A stretch of 64,000 nucleotides of DNA from contig JALPQD010000402.1 of assembly GCA_023101885.1 (NCBI GenBank), positions 1,819,419-1,883,418 on the forward strand, in the 5' to 3' direction. This document shows, piece after piece, positions 14,002-27,200 of this stretch. The position numbers and the translations under genes are program-made. Under the pieces are notes generated by a model. It saw only the letters and a program-made list of their open reading frames with translations, had not been told where the DNA came from and made no database searches. Each line of letters starts with the position of its first letter. Positions within the stretch are counted from its first letter, which is position 1. Origin of the DNA: Typhlomys cinereus. Its lineage: Eukaryota > Chordata > Mammalia > Rodentia > Platacanthomyidae.

Positions 14002-17000
14002 TCACTGCAGGCTGGCCCACTGCAAGGAGGTGTAGACCACCTTCCGATCAGGCTGAGGGGAGCACAGGAGGAGGGTCTTTCTGACACTGGTTCCCAAGCG
14101 TCCAGCAGAGACCAAGTCCTGGAGTGGAATTGGGTCATCGGGAGCCCAGCACTGAGCAATGTAGTGAGCGTGGAACCGAGCGGATCACCTGTGGAAGGGC
14201 AGAGAGTGAGAGCACTGTCATGAGATTATTTCACTTACTTTGTTTCTGACTTCTTTCCAGTGCTGGGGATGGAAGCCAGGACCCTGTAGACATAAGATCT
14301 CTGCAACCTTCTTCTGACTTTATTTGTTCAGAGAGACAGAGACAAAGAGAGAGAGAGAAATATGCATGCCATGACACACAAGTAGAGGGAGGTTAAAGGA
14401 CAACTTTCAGAAGTTCATTTCTCTCTTTCCACCAACTGGGCTTCCAAAAATCAAACTCGGGATGCCAGGTCTGTGAACAGGCATACAGCTATCCTGTCAA
14501 CCTCCTGCATCTGATTTTTTGAGACAGAAATTCTAAGTTGCTCAGGCTGGCCTTGAACTTAAGATCCTCCTGCCTCAGCCTCCTAATCAGCTGGGATTAA
14601 AAGCCTGCACTCAGTGACATGGATTATTCTAGAACCTACTATGATTATTTCAAAGCATATAGTATTGGACCCAGCTATTCTATTTATGGGAATTTTCTTA
14701 ACTTTCTTTTTTCCTTTGAGGCTGTATTTCTTTTAATAATTTATCTATCTAATTTATCTATGCTATTTATGAAAGAAGGGACTGGAGAGATGGTTCAGGG
14801 TCTAAGACTCTGCCTCACAAGCAGAAGGACCTAAGTTCAGATCTAAATTCCACATAAAAATGCCAGGCAGAAATGGTAACGCCCTGTACTCTGGAAAGCA
14901 GAGCCTGGGAAATCCCAGAGTGAAGTAAATAGGAGATTGAGCAATCCAGGATGATTGTTGAAATCACCCATGGTCCTCCACAAGGCCACACAGTGCCCCC
15001 ACACACAAACAAACAAACAAACAAATAACAAGTAAATAGAGGAAGGGGGAAGGAAGGTAGAACACACAATAAGAGAGAGAGATGTCATTGCACATGAGTA
15101 GAGGTCAGAGGACACCTTTTGGAAGTCAGTCACCTCCTTCTACCATGTGGACTTCTGGGGATTAGACTCAGGTCACCAGATTTGCAGGCAAGCACCTTAA
15201 TCTGCTGAGTTTTCTTGCCACCCTGAGACAGCATTCTGGGTAGCCATATGTACCTAAGGATGACCTTGAACTCCTGCTTCTCCTACATCCACCTCCTAAG
15301 TACCACTAACTCAGCTGGGTTTATTTTTAATTAGTTAGTTCATTTTGACCTTTTGAGATAATCCAGGCTGGTTGCAAATTCATAGTGATCCTTCTGCTTA
15401 AGCCTCCTAAATGCTAGGATTACAAGCATGGGCCATTGTGCCAGGGCACTTACAAGCACTAACCACTAACCCACAAAATCAATCACATTGTTATCACTCG
15501 CAGTTGGCAATAAATGGAAATGACTAAACCAGATATGAGCTACATTCACAGTACACAACACATCCAGCAGACCAAAATATTTAGAAATTAGCTTAGAGGG
15601 CTAGCGAAATGGCTCAGAACCACCCAGCCTGATAACCTGGGTTTGATCCTCAGAACCTATATAGTAAGGAGAGGACTGACTTCAAGTTCTCTTGACTTCT
15701 ACATGTGCACCATGGCATGTAGTATAATAAATGTAGCTAAAAGAGGGAAGAAAAGGGCTAGGGAGGTTGTTCAGGGGTTAAAACTCTTGCCTGGAAAGCA
15801 AAGAGACCTGAGTTCAGATCCCTGACCCCGCAAAAAAATGTCTAATTCTAATCCTGGAAGGCAGAGTATAGGAATCCCTAGAGCAAGTTGGCTAGCCAGA
15901 CTAGCTCTAATGATGTGCTCTAGATTTAATTAGAGACCAGGCTCTAGACAATAAGATAGAAGAAGATGAAAGATGACTCCTGATATCACCCTTGGGTCTC
16001 CACAGGAATACACTCAAATACACTCATGTATATTCACCCATGTGCATTTATACACATACATCCACTCAAATGCAAACACACACATACATGAAAAAAACTA
16101 GTTTAACAACAAACCATAATTCAGAACATAATTAATCACCACAAACGAGGCCAACCTAATCTCTCCCCATCCCAAAGCTCAGGGAAAATTGCTGAAGAGG
16201 GGGCAGTAAGATCTTAAGAGCCTAAAGATGGGGAGGAGCAATGATATTCAAGACACTCCACACAAGTTAGGGCTGAAGTAATCATAATAGGACTTTGCAT
16301 GACCTGCGCATGCAACATATCATTGACCCCCCCCAAAGGTTAGCATGGATCACAGGCACTAGGATCCTTAGAGGCAAGGGATTAACAGCCACAATAGTGT
16401 TCCTATACTAAAGGGGAACACCAAAAAGAGCTCTAGGCAATGCTACTGAGTCCTTATACCTCATGAGGACCCAGAGGGAAGTGTGACATGCACAGTAAAG
16501 GATGCTCTAGGAATGGGGGGGAGGCGCTGAGAGAAAGGGAGGAAAGGATGGAAAGGAAGGGGAAAAGGGGGGAGGGAGCAAGGGGATCCAGGGAGGGGTG
16601 AAGGGAGGGAGGGGAATGGGGTACCTATCAAGTTTGTATAAGTGGAAAAAATAAATTAAAAAACTGGTTTAAAAACATGAAAGTGACTCATACTGGGAAT
16701 GCTACTACATAGCATTCATATACAGATACTAGGGGAAAAGGATTTTCTCCTACATTGAGTATTTACTATTTTAGAAATACTGGCTTATTAGAACTAATCG
16801 GTCAGTGCTAAACCTCATTCACAACTGGCTTCGAATAAATTTATTTATTTCAGTGCTGAGGGCAAGGGAGGAGATAGGGACAGGGAGGGAAAAGAGAAGG
16901 TAAATGGTAAACTCTTGGGTACCATGATGCCCAAGTGGAGATTCGAGGACAACTTTCATTGTCGATTCTTTCCTACCATGTGGGCTTCCGGGAATGAACT

Positions 17001-18152
17001 CTGGTCCTCAGGTTTGCCAAAAGGCACCTACTCACTGAGCTATCCAGAGATCTCTACCCCCCTCCAAAAAGAACCAAAATATTCATCTTTCCTCCCTGTG
17101 AGCCCTATTCCAAGGATGAGACAGGAGAGAAAAATACAGAATAAAGGACCATCAGGAAATGCAGGGCCACCAGCCCCAACCCCAGGCTCACCGGGATAAA
17201 CCAGGAAGTCGCCTCCAAATTTCCCAGCTGCGCTGAGGAAGAAGCCTCTCTCCCACAGGTCTTGGTAGATTCTGTAGCGCAGCTCGTGAGCAGGGCGGCC
17301 AGCGTGGGGCCAGTCCTTGGATGGCACACGCCAGTCCAGAGGCCTAGCCTTCACCGGCCTGGGTCTGGCAGTGGCCAGCTGGATGAGCAGGGCAGATCTA
17401 GGCAGAGGCGTCACACCGTTTGAAGGCCCTGGTTGGGAAGAGGAAGAGTCTGGGGAGAATAATTTGGTAAGCCCAAAACTTCATTCCCTGAGAGATCCCC
17501 AATGGAAATTCCCCAAACTTCCTTTTAACTTTCCTTGCTCCGTGGACTCCACAACCCCCTCACCTGCTGCCTCCTGCTCCCCAGAAGTCTGGCCCTCACG
17601 GTTTTCACTCCTTTGGGCACCTTCACTTTCACTGGCCTCCTGGCTACCGGCAGCCCCAGAATCCTGTTCCAGCTTCTGCTTCTTGGCAGCTTGGCCCTCT
17701 GCAATCTTCTCCAGGAGCTCCTGACGCCGAGTCTCACGGGCCTCTGCTGCTAGGGTGCTTTGCTCCTGGAAACTCTGCTCCTGCTGGCGTTTGAAGGACT
17801 CCAGGGCCTGCGAAGAACACTGAGCTACAACCCCAGGGCCTCTTACACCCACCCCTTTTCCAACATCTTTCCAGAACTCCTCCCCCCTCAGGGGCTTTGC
17901 AAGTCTTACCAGGCCATGGTTGCGTGGATCTGGCCGTGGGGCACTAACTAGGGTCACGGCACCTATCTCAGCCAGAAGCCGGGCCTCCTCAGGCATGAGC
18001 AACAGAGGGAGGCCCAGGCGCGAGTTCTGCCGGGGCCCACGAGGCAGAGCGCCCACTGTACGGCCCCCTACTCCCAGACGTTCTCGAAGTGCCTGCACGG
18101 CCTCCGCCCCCCACACCAGGGAGCGGCCATTCGAAACCTCCACCACGAGCAT
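14002..18152 (-). CDS. TSEN34: tRNA-splicing endonuclease subunit TSEN34, with a one-base frameshift in the last exon
   Basis: Catalytic subunit of the TSEN complex, which cuts the 3' splice site of intron-containing pre-tRNAs in the nucleus. Coding exons: 18152-17910 (MLVVEVSNGRSLVWG...), 17807-17564 (ALESFKRQQEQ..., Glu/Gln-rich linker), 17449-17192 (...ELRYRIYQDLWERGFFLSAA...GGDFLVYPG), 14188-14002 (RFHAHYIAQCW...SLQWASLQ, TGA 14004-14002). Lengths 243+244+258+187 sum to 932 nt, one short of 311 codons. The missing base lies in the Leu codon of the expected GDPL-RFHAHY junction at about 14176-14179. Catalytic Tyr247 is read in frame; the His255 and Lys286 equivalents are read only after restoring frame. 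As written the protein runs on in a non-homologous frame. The gene is essential in mammals, so a sequence error is the first suspicion. Confidence 0.9.
14778..15038 (+). repeat. tRNA-headed SINE in the TSEN34 intron
   Basis: Head GGGACTGGAGAGATGGTTCAG, body CAATCCAGGATGATTGTTGA, tail CCCACACACAAACAAACAAA. It lies in the 3-kb last intron (14189-17191), which also holds other SINE pieces at about 15598-15730 and 15754-16098. Confidence 0.85.
16277..16660 (+). mobile_element. G-rich, A-tailed retroelement fragment (copy 2)
   Basis: Starts AATCATAATAGGACTTTGCA, the same left boundary as the copy at 11839, and runs through a polypurine block (about 16505-16620) to CAAGTTTGTATAAGTGGAAA and an A-rich end. 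It lies in the last intron of TSEN34. Confidence 0.6.
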
Positions 18153-18157
18153 CTTCC

Positions 18158-20374
18158 CTGCAGAGCGGAAAAGGGGGTGTATCAGTCACCCAGACAGACT
18201 CAGACAAGTCAGATTCCCTGTTCCTGCGAGATCCCGCATCTGAGCGAGAGGGGGCGTAGCCAAGTGCATCACCTGCGCTCCAGTTCAGATCCCACCTCCC
18301 CATGCAACCTATCTCCTGGCTGTGAGCCAAGAGTCTGTCTCTTGTTTATGTCTCGTAGTTGTGCCAGGCAGCGCCTTCATATGGTTCAGAAACCTCTACT
18401 AGAGCTGGGTTCCTGATTCAGTTGGTAGAATGCTTGCCTAACATGCCAAAAGTCCTGGGTTCTATTCCTAGCACTACATTTAAAAAAAAAAAAAAGCCTA
18501 CGTCAAAAATCCCAGTACTTGGTATGTGGAAGCAAAAAGATCAGAAGCTCTGGGTCATCTTCAGCTACTTAGTGAATTCAAGGCCACCCTGTTCTATAAA
18601 TGAGAGCCTGTCTCAAAGAAAAGGAAAGGAGGAAGCTCCAAGAGTCGAAGTAATCAGTGTCTTCTCCAAAGCCTGTCAACCCCAGTTCGTTTCCCAGAAG
18701 CCCACATGGTAGAGGAGAGAACTAACTTCTTAAAATTGTCTCTGACCTTCACCTCTGCGTCACGGAATACTTGTGCGCTCGATCCATCCTTTTCTCTTCC
18801 CTAAAATAAGTATTTTAAAACACAAAGCTATCTCGCTATCTCAGTGCCACGCCCCCTCCTAAGCGGCCATTGTAACACACGCTTTTCCCTAATGGAATGC
18901 CCAAGTGTGGGGTAGGGTGGGGTTTGCCCAGGCCACTCTCTTTCCGGACGCTAGAAACCCTGCCTCCTTAACGCGCGCAAGGGTTCGATGTTGGTGCTGC
19001 AACCGCTGGACTGAATCCGAAGCCCCGCCCCCTCCCGAACTCTCTAGATTCTGCTTTCAGGAAGTCTGTTCAGTCCGTCAACCTTGGCCACGCCTACTCT
19101 GGATGCCGTGCTGCCCTACTATGGGACTTCCGGCCCACAACTAAACCACATACATCCGGAAGCCCCGCTCCACTCCTAACGTATAGATTTAGCATTGTGA
19201 CGATCTCCACTCCAGCGAATCAGACCCATACATCAGCCTTAGTCCCGCCCACTTTGGCTGTCAGCTCCACCCTAATGCAGGAGTTCCGGTCCACGACTAA
19301 ACCCCAAGCGGAAGCCCTGATCACTTTTGTAGGGGTGACCTGGACTCTGTCCAACCTGCCCCCTTCCGCCTTGAGTCTCTTCGGCTCCCGTCAATTCCAC
19401 AACTGTGGCCCCACCCCCTACCGCCTACAGCTGATCCCCACATCCTGCGCCCCGCTATCCGCTGGGCGGGCTCACCCTACTTGGGAGTGCTAAATCCGCG
19501 CTCTTGCTGCCCTCGGATTGTCCCACTGTCCTCCGACAGGGCCAGCAAGTCACCTCCTAGCCAAACACCAGCTCTCAGTCGAGGCGGAGTCTGCCCCTAC
19601 GTAGTGCGTCCTCCGTTACTTCCTTCACCCCCACCGGCATGCCGACCACCTGCGTCACTTTCGTCATCCTGTCACGTCAGCAAACAGGGAAACTTGGGAC
19701 CTGCGCCACCGCCTACCCTCCCTCCGCCGCTTGGATTTGGCAACTCCAGAACTTGAGGCTCATCACACCCCGGCCCCGCCCCCAGATCCACGGGTCCTTC
19801 GGGATCCCGCCCTCTTTAGGTCGCTTCGGCCCGCCCCTTAAGTAACTCCCTATCCCCCACCCGACCTTGCTCCTGAAACCAAGATGTTGGCACCGCTTGT
19901 CATTAAACCAAAGCCATTTCTACCCGGTTGCTTCCAAATTTAACCGGCGTATTAGCATCCCCTGAATTAGAACTTGGCATAAGTATTCAACTGCACAAAG
20001 TGATCCGAAGCTTGTGGCCCCGCGTACATCCTGCCGAACCTTTGACACCGCCTAATCCCGAATAAGGACTTCCAAACTCGACTATCTCCGAAAGAAGCCG
20101 AAACTTGTGGCCCCGCCCACATCCTGCCAAGCTCTCGGTAATTCCCGACAGTGACTAGAGGACTCAACTATATCCGAAGTAAGCCGAAACTTGTAGCCCT
20201 GCTTCCAGACTGAGCTTACTCTTCCGACTTTGCCCGAAGGATTCCGAAGGGGAGGCCCCGCCTTTTCCGAACACCGAACTCCAGACCCCGCCTTCTTTCA
20301 AGTACCAGCCTGTTTCCTCCGGACCCGAAGCTTCTGGCCCCGCCTCTCTTAGCCCGCAAGTCCCACCCCCTCAC
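18158..20374 (-). other. Probable TSEN34 intron 1 with decayed GC-rich tandem repeats
   Basis: An acceptor (CTCTGCAG) precedes the TSEN34 ATG by 5 nt, so an upstream non-coding exon must exist. One candidate donor is minus-strand ACTAC|GTGAGG with exon edge at 20375; this is tentative. The interval holds a tRNA-like SINE with poly(A) at about 18390-18495, then from about 19080 to 20380 degenerate repeats rich in CCGGAAG and GGCCCCGCCC. Small open frames there have no support. Confidence 0.55.
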
Positions 20375-20640
20375 GTAGTCGCGGTTCTTTGCCCGGGGCC
20401 TGGCATGGTCTAAGCAACCTGGATCCAGCCGGGTGTTTGTGTCCCAGGCTTTTCCCTGTCTTGTTGAAGCCCCGCTGTGGCCAAACCTCCAGGTCTGGAC
20501 CGCTTAGCCCTGCCAGACCCCGCAAGAACTGGCGGTGCGGGGGCGTGCTGAGCGGGGGAGGCGTGGCCGGAGCCGAGGCGGTAGCGAGCTAGGGCTGCTC
20601 CGCCGCCTCGTGTCCCGCGGGAGAATCAGGTGGGCCGGGC
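20375..20640. promoter_or_regulatory. CpG-rich bidirectional promoter of MBOAT7 (+) and probably TSEN34 (-)
   Basis: CG-dense segment with GGGGGCGTGC and GGGGGAGGCGTGG boxes. It contains the MBOAT7 non-coding exon 1 ending GAGAATCAG at 20629 before a GTGGGC donor. In human the two genes lie head to head with starts very close; the layout here agrees, but the TSEN34 start is inferred. Confidence 0.65.
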
Positions 20641-21285
20641 TGGGGGCGCCCCGGGTCCGTGACAGGATTGCACGGTGAGGTCGAGGAAGATCGGCGGGTG
20701 GCAGGTTGTGGGGACAGCGACCGAAGCTTAGCCCGGCTCTGTGGCGTAACCGCCTGTGGCTCAACCGGGGAGGAATTTCAATGAGGCTGGGATTGTTGAG
20801 GGAGCCCGCAGATCCGAGGGGTCAGTGCCTCCACCTTTTGAAGGTCTGGGAAGGAAATCAGCCTAGAGATCCAAAGAGAGGTTGAAACTAGATGTGGGGG
20901 TTTTTCGGACTTGTCGGGAGTGGGGGGGAACCTGGGTCCTTAAAGGAGGAGGGGCTGGATGGTATGATTCCTAGCCTCTCAGAGAAGGGTCTCCTAAAGG
21001 GTTGTTCCTGGGGCGGGGAATCTTAACAGGGATTTTAAACGGTATTGTGTGCGGGGGGAGGGAGTAGCTTAGCTTTCTGCTTTGGAAAAAGAGTGGAGCC
21101 AGGAGCTGGATTCGTGGATCTTGGAAGAAGGAAAGAAAGAGGCTTAGAGGGTTTTTTTTTTTGGGGGGGGGGCATCTCAAAAGTAGAGAATTGAGCCGAG
21201 ATCCATTCTCCGGGAAGGAGTTAGGGACTGGAACCCCAGAGTCCCACTAGGACCCTCTTTTTCACGTTCTTTCCTCCCCCAGACC

Positions 21286-24200
21286 ATGACGCCTGAAGAA
21301 TGGACTTATCTAGTAGTTCTTCTTATCTCCATCCCCATCGGGTTCCTCTTTAAGAAAGCTGGTGAGTCAGGTTCCCTCTTCAGTGGAAAATTAAGTGGGG
21401 GGGAGCCGAGATGAGGGGTCCAGGCTTATGCTATCCGTTTTCCTTGCAGGTCCGGGGCTGAAAAGATGGGGGGCAGCAGCTGTAGGTCTGGGACTCACCT
21501 TGTTCACCTGTGGCCCCCACACTCTGCATTCTCTGATCACCATCTTGGGGACCTGGGCCCTCATTCAGGCCCAACCCTGGTAAGAAGTGGCTGGAGGGAG
21601 GGGATCAACCTGTTTCCCCTTTAGTATTTCCTCACTTCTGCTTCAGCCTCTAGATGCCTCCTTTTGATCTGTTTCTCTGTGTCTGGGCTGCTTTTCTTCC
21701 TCTGTCTTTTTCTCTACCTTATTTGTGTATTTGCCTTAGTTCTCTATCTCCTCATCACAACTGGCCCCTTGCCACTGTTTGTAATCATTTTCATTTGCAT
21801 GTGTAGATGTTTGGTATGCATGCATGTATATGTGTATGTGTTTGGTGTGCGTACATTGTGTATTATGCATGTTCACACATACAGACACATGCATGTGGAA
21901 ACCCAAGGTTGATGTCAGGAATTTTCCTGGATTGCTCTTGCACCTTATTCATTAGGCAGGGTCTCTCATTTGAACCCAGACTTTGCCATTATGACTAGTG
22001 TAGCTAGTCAGCTTGCTCTGGAGAATCCTGTGTCTCTTCCTTCTGAGGCTGGAATTACAGGGAGGAGTTCTAGGTTTCCAAACTCTAGTCCTCTCACTTG
22101 TGTAGCAAGTGCTCTAACCTCTGAGCCATCTCCCAGGCCCCCCTTGAGTTCTGAATCTTGGTGAGAAGGGAAAAAAAATGAAAGATTGCAATCATCACCC
22201 TGTTGCTTCTCTAAACCCTGCTTTGTTCATCTTTTTATTTATTATTTGAGAGAGAGAGACTGAGAGAGAGCACATGTATGGGTGGATGTCAGAGACAACT
22301 CTCAGAAGTGAGTTCCTTCTTTCCATCATGTGAGATTCCAAGGATTGAATTCAGGTCGCCGGGTTTGCAAGCAAGCACCATACCCACAGAGCCTTTTGTG
22401 TACCATCCACCCTGTCACCCCTGCCCTCCTATTCTTTTTTTCTCTGTTGTGTTTCTCCTGTCCCTGATTCCCATCCACTGGTCCTTTCCCTGCCTTCCTG
22501 CTTTCTGTCTGAATGGAGAGAATTGGAAGGGGAGGAGAGGATTTGGGGCTGGTCTCCAGGAAGAAGGAAGCAGAAGCTGAGATTGTTACCCCTAACAGTG
22601 ACTTCCATCTCTGCCCCAGCTCCTGCCATGCCTTGGCTCTCGCCTGGACCTTCTCCTATCTTCTCTTCTTCCGAGCCCTCAGCCTGCTGGGCCTGCCAAC
22701 TCCCACGCCCTTCACCAATGCTGTCCAGCTGCTGTTGACTCTGAAGGTCAGTCTCGAGACCCCCCTACTCTGTTTAGCCTCCCTGAGAATCAGCCTCCCT
22801 TTTTTCTCCCTCAAACTTTGGGGACAGAGTTCCCCTATCACATACTTATTCTGGAGTAAGGAAACAGCTCAAGGGTTCTATCAGCAGCCATTTGGCACTG
22901 GAATATGCCTGGCTCGCATGCCAACACGCTCTCCTTGAGTTTGTAGCAGGCCAGCTTATAAAGAAGGAGAACAACTATGGAGAGAAATTATCTGGATCAA
23001 GGACAAAAAACAGAGGCTTCCAGGTCTGGCTCCTTTTCTTTTTTCTTTTCTTGTTTTGTTTTGTTTTTGAGACAAAGTTTCATGTACCAGCCTATGCTGC
23101 CTTTGAATTTGAAAGGTACTGGAAGATGACCTTGAATTTCTGACCCTCCTTTATGTCCTGAGTGCTTTTACTTATCTTATCTTCATTTTCCTTTCTTTTG
23201 GTTTTATTATTTAGGAAAGAGAGAGCGGCACACACATATAGGCCATAGTGCATAGGTGGAGGTCATAGAACAACTTTCAGAAGTCACTTTTCTTCCACCG
23301 TATGGGTTTCTGGGCACTGAACTCAGGTCTCCAGGTTCCTTCCCACTGAGCTTCACACTGGCCCCTACCTCTAGGGTGTTGATACAAACTTGTATCAACT
23401 ATACCCAGTTTACATGGTATTGAGGATCGAACCAAGGGCCTCACATATGAGTGCTATACTAACCTAGGTACATCCCTAGCCCTGTGTCTGACTCTTAGTC
23501 ACCTGAGAAGTTGGGTGGGAAAAGACCCAAATGGTGAGTTCTTGCTACATTCTAGACCCTAAGTGATATTTCAACAATTGGGGTCCTACAAAGGTGGAGA
23601 ACTGGTCTATCCAGCATTCTTTGTTTTTATCTTGAACTTGAATGTAGGCAGGGATTGGTCAGCTGACAGTTGGAAGCAGAATCTTCCACTATGTGTACAG
23701 ACCTGCACATGGGGAAGGGAATGGGCTGAATGCCTCAGACAGGGTCTCCCACATCGACTTTCCGAAGAACACATGGAATTGGTCAGAAAGAGCCACTGAG
23801 ATGGGTCCTTTCACCCAAGTGTAAGTGAGAAGCTGGGTGTGGTCCCAGTACTCCCGAGAGGTTTAGGAAGGAAGACTGCCAGGAGTTTGAGGTCAACCTG
23901 AGCTGCAGAGTGATACTCTGTAAAAGAAAAACTGAGCATGATGATGCACATCTGTAATCCTAGTATTTGGGAGGTAGAAGCAGGAAGATAGGGTGCTCAT
24001 GGTTATCCTTAACTACTCAATGAGGTTGAGTACAACCTGGGCTATATGAGACTCTTAAATCTCTCTCTCTCTCTCTCTCTCCCCTCCCCCCCTTCCTAAG
24101 CTAGAATATCACTCTTGGGTCTTCACAGGCATACACAACTCAAGTACCCTCTGGTACATACATGCAACTGAACACACATGTATAACCACCCATATGTAAA

Positions 24201-27200
24201 ATACAGAGAGAGAGAAATAAGAAGAGGGATATAACTCAGTGATAGAGTTTTCCTTGCATATGCTAGGTCTTATTTGGTCCCAATATTGCAAAGTTACATA
24301 GACAGATCGATGATAGGGCCATAGGGTCTTGTGAGAACATATAAGGACTAACCATAGAGAAAGAAGAAGTTCTGAGACTGAGCTCTGGGAGTGCTACCAG
24401 TTACAGACCCCTTCACCCCTTTGGATATGCAGTCCCACTTGTGTCTGGGACTTCAGACTTAGCTTCAGGTTGGAGCCTGTCCTGCTGCTGAGATTAAAGG
24501 AGGTAGTTGTAAAGAGAGCCCAGGAGCTTATCCAGCCCATTTTTCCTCCCCTTTCTCTTCCCCCAGCTGGTCAGTCTGGCCAGTGAAGTCCAGGACCTGC
24601 ATCTAGCCCAGAGAAAGGAAATGGCTTCAGGGTTCAGCAAGGAGCCCACACTGGGCCTGCTGCCTGATGTGCCCTCCCTGATGGAGACGCTCAGCTACAG
24701 TTACTGCTATGTGGGGATCATGACGGGTAAGTAGAACTGCCCAGAGTGGCTGTCCCTGCCCTGTTCTCCACAGTTTCATACCTGGTCTCCATCCTGCCCC
24801 AGCCCTCGGGTGCCCTGTACTCCAGCATCTGCTGTCCTGGGCTGGGCAGGGATGGCTGCGGGGCCAGAGCCTAAAGCCTCCACTAACTCTCCTTTGCTTG
24901 GCTTATTGGGAGCCAACAGGAGAGAGGCCTGTGTAAACCTGATGTTTCTTCTGTTCAGGGAAAATACTGTTCATAATACATTTTCAGTTTCAAAAACACC
25001 TTTCTCTCTTCCTCCGCCCCTCCTCTTCCTCCTCTTCCTTTTCTTTTTCTCCTCCTCCTCCTCTTTTTCTTCCCTCTACATTTCTAAAAATTTATTTAAG
25101 ATAAAATTAACAAATTCTTTTAAAAATATTAGAGAGAGAGAGAGAAACATTCTATGGTACACAGGTGGAGGTCAGAATAACTTTTGGAAGTCACTTCTCT
25201 CATTCTGCGGGCTTCTGGGATTACTCGGGTCACTAAGTTTACCAGCAGAAACTACCTGCTTGCAGGGCTATCTTGGCAGCCCTGTTTTTGTTTTTATTTG
25301 AGATAGGGACTCCCAGTGTTGCCCAGGCTGGCCTGGAACTTAGACTTTCCAGTTTTTCTTCCTGCCTCTGCCTCCCAAGACCCAAGAGTATGCATCATGC
25401 CAGGTACATGCCGATTTGTCTTTTGATTACAGTCTTGGAGAGCAGTTATATAATTTCCTCACTAAAAATGCATGCATCCCTGGCTTGTAGCACATCCATA
25501 CTCTTGGGCAGCATGGCTGCATTGCATCTCCCTGAAAGACACACCCACCCTTCAGTCATTAACACTGGACCCCATCCATCCCTGCAGGCCACTAAGTGAC
25601 TTTTCTGTCTATAAATACACTTGTTCTTCTGGATGGTTCTTGCAGATGGGCTCAAGTTCTTGTGGTTTCCTGTGAACACGGGAGGGTTACAGCACTTGTG
25701 CCTTCACTCCACCTCAATCCTCCTGATTCATAAACCTTCACATCTCAGTGCCAGAGAGAGCTCGGGAAAAATGGACTTGGGGCGGGGGGGAATGGACAGC
25801 TGTATCCCATTGGAGAACCCTCAGTGACTTACTAATTTCCTGAGAACTGATCCCCGTCCTCATATATTCCATCCTGGTCCTCTGCTCTACTGTGACTCAT
25901 TCATCCATCCTATCTTCAGGTGTTCTCTGCCTGTCCAAGTATCAATGCCCCTCACTTCAGGATCTCCCTTTCCAGGTTTCTGTTTCTCTTAAAACAAAAA
26001 CAAAAAAACAATGTTTTGTTTAATCTCTGAGGGTAGAAGGGAGCAGGCACACACATGTTTTGTCAAGTGTGAAGGTCAGAGGTCAGCTTTTAGCAATTGG
26101 TTCTTTCCTTCCATCATGTGGGCACCAGGGTTCAAAACCAGATCCTAAGGTTTGCATGCAGGTTGCGTTTACCCACTGAGTCATTTCTCAGGTCAGTCTT
26201 TCTGGGTTTTCTCTGTCTACCTCTTGCCTTTGGCACCCCACCTCTCTGGATCTCTATCCCCTCTCTGTAGTTTTTGTTCCTCTCCCTCTCTGTTCATAAG
26301 CCTCCTACTGTCTCCTCTTCCTTTTGCTCTTAAGCCTCATTCTGCCTGTTCCTCTATCCCTTAATAATCCCTTCCTTCTCTTTCTCTTCCTCATTTTCCT
26401 TTCCCTCCTCCCCTTATCCCTTCCTCTCCTTTTGCTGTCCCTTATCCTCTTCTTCCCTTTCCTTTTCCCTCATTCTCCTTTTCTTCCCCCTTCTCTCTTC
26501 CTCCTCTTTCTTCTCCCTTCTTTTCCCTTCCTCTTGCCCCTCCTCTTTTTCCTTTTCCTCTTCATCCTCCTCTCTTTTCCTCCCTACCTGCTGATACCCC
26601 TCTTCCCCCTCCTCCTTTGGAGCTTTGCCCTTCTCTTGTGGGTACAGGCAAGGCATCTGATCTCCTGCCCCTTCCCCACCCTCCACAGGCCCGTTCTTCC
26701 GCTACCGCACCTACCTGGACTGGCTGGAGCAGCCCTTCCCTGGGGCAGTGCCCAGCCTACGACCCCTGCTGCGCCGGGCCTGGCCAGCCCCGCTCTTCGG
26801 CCTGCTATTCCTGCTGTCCTCCCACCTCTTCCCGCTGGAAGCCGTGCGAGAGGATGCCTTCTACGCCCGCCCGTTGCCCACCCGCCTCTTCTACATGATC
26901 CCGGTCTTCTTCGCCTTCCGCATGCGCTTCTACGTGGCCTGGATTGCGGCCGAGTGTGGCTGCATTGCTGCCGGCTTCGGGGCTTACCCCGTGGCCGCCA
27001 AAGCCCGGGCCGGGGGCGGCCCCACGCTCCAATGCCCACCCCCCAGCAGGTCAGGCGGCGGGAGGGAGGCTTCCCAAGACCCGGCAGGCCCCACCACCAA
27101 GGGCTGGCTCTGCCCCTAGCAGGGAGGAGAGCGGGGAGCAGGGGGCAGGGCCACCACCAGTGGTGGGTAGTACATTGCCCCTTGTGTGACTGTCAGCTGC

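Noticed and set aside
17481..18152. Single 223-codon TSEN34 reading frame without an intron
   Set aside because: The middle (KPLRGEEFWKDVGKG...) is an 102-nt intron with GT/AG ends; removing it gives the family sequence RNHGL-ALESFKRQQ.
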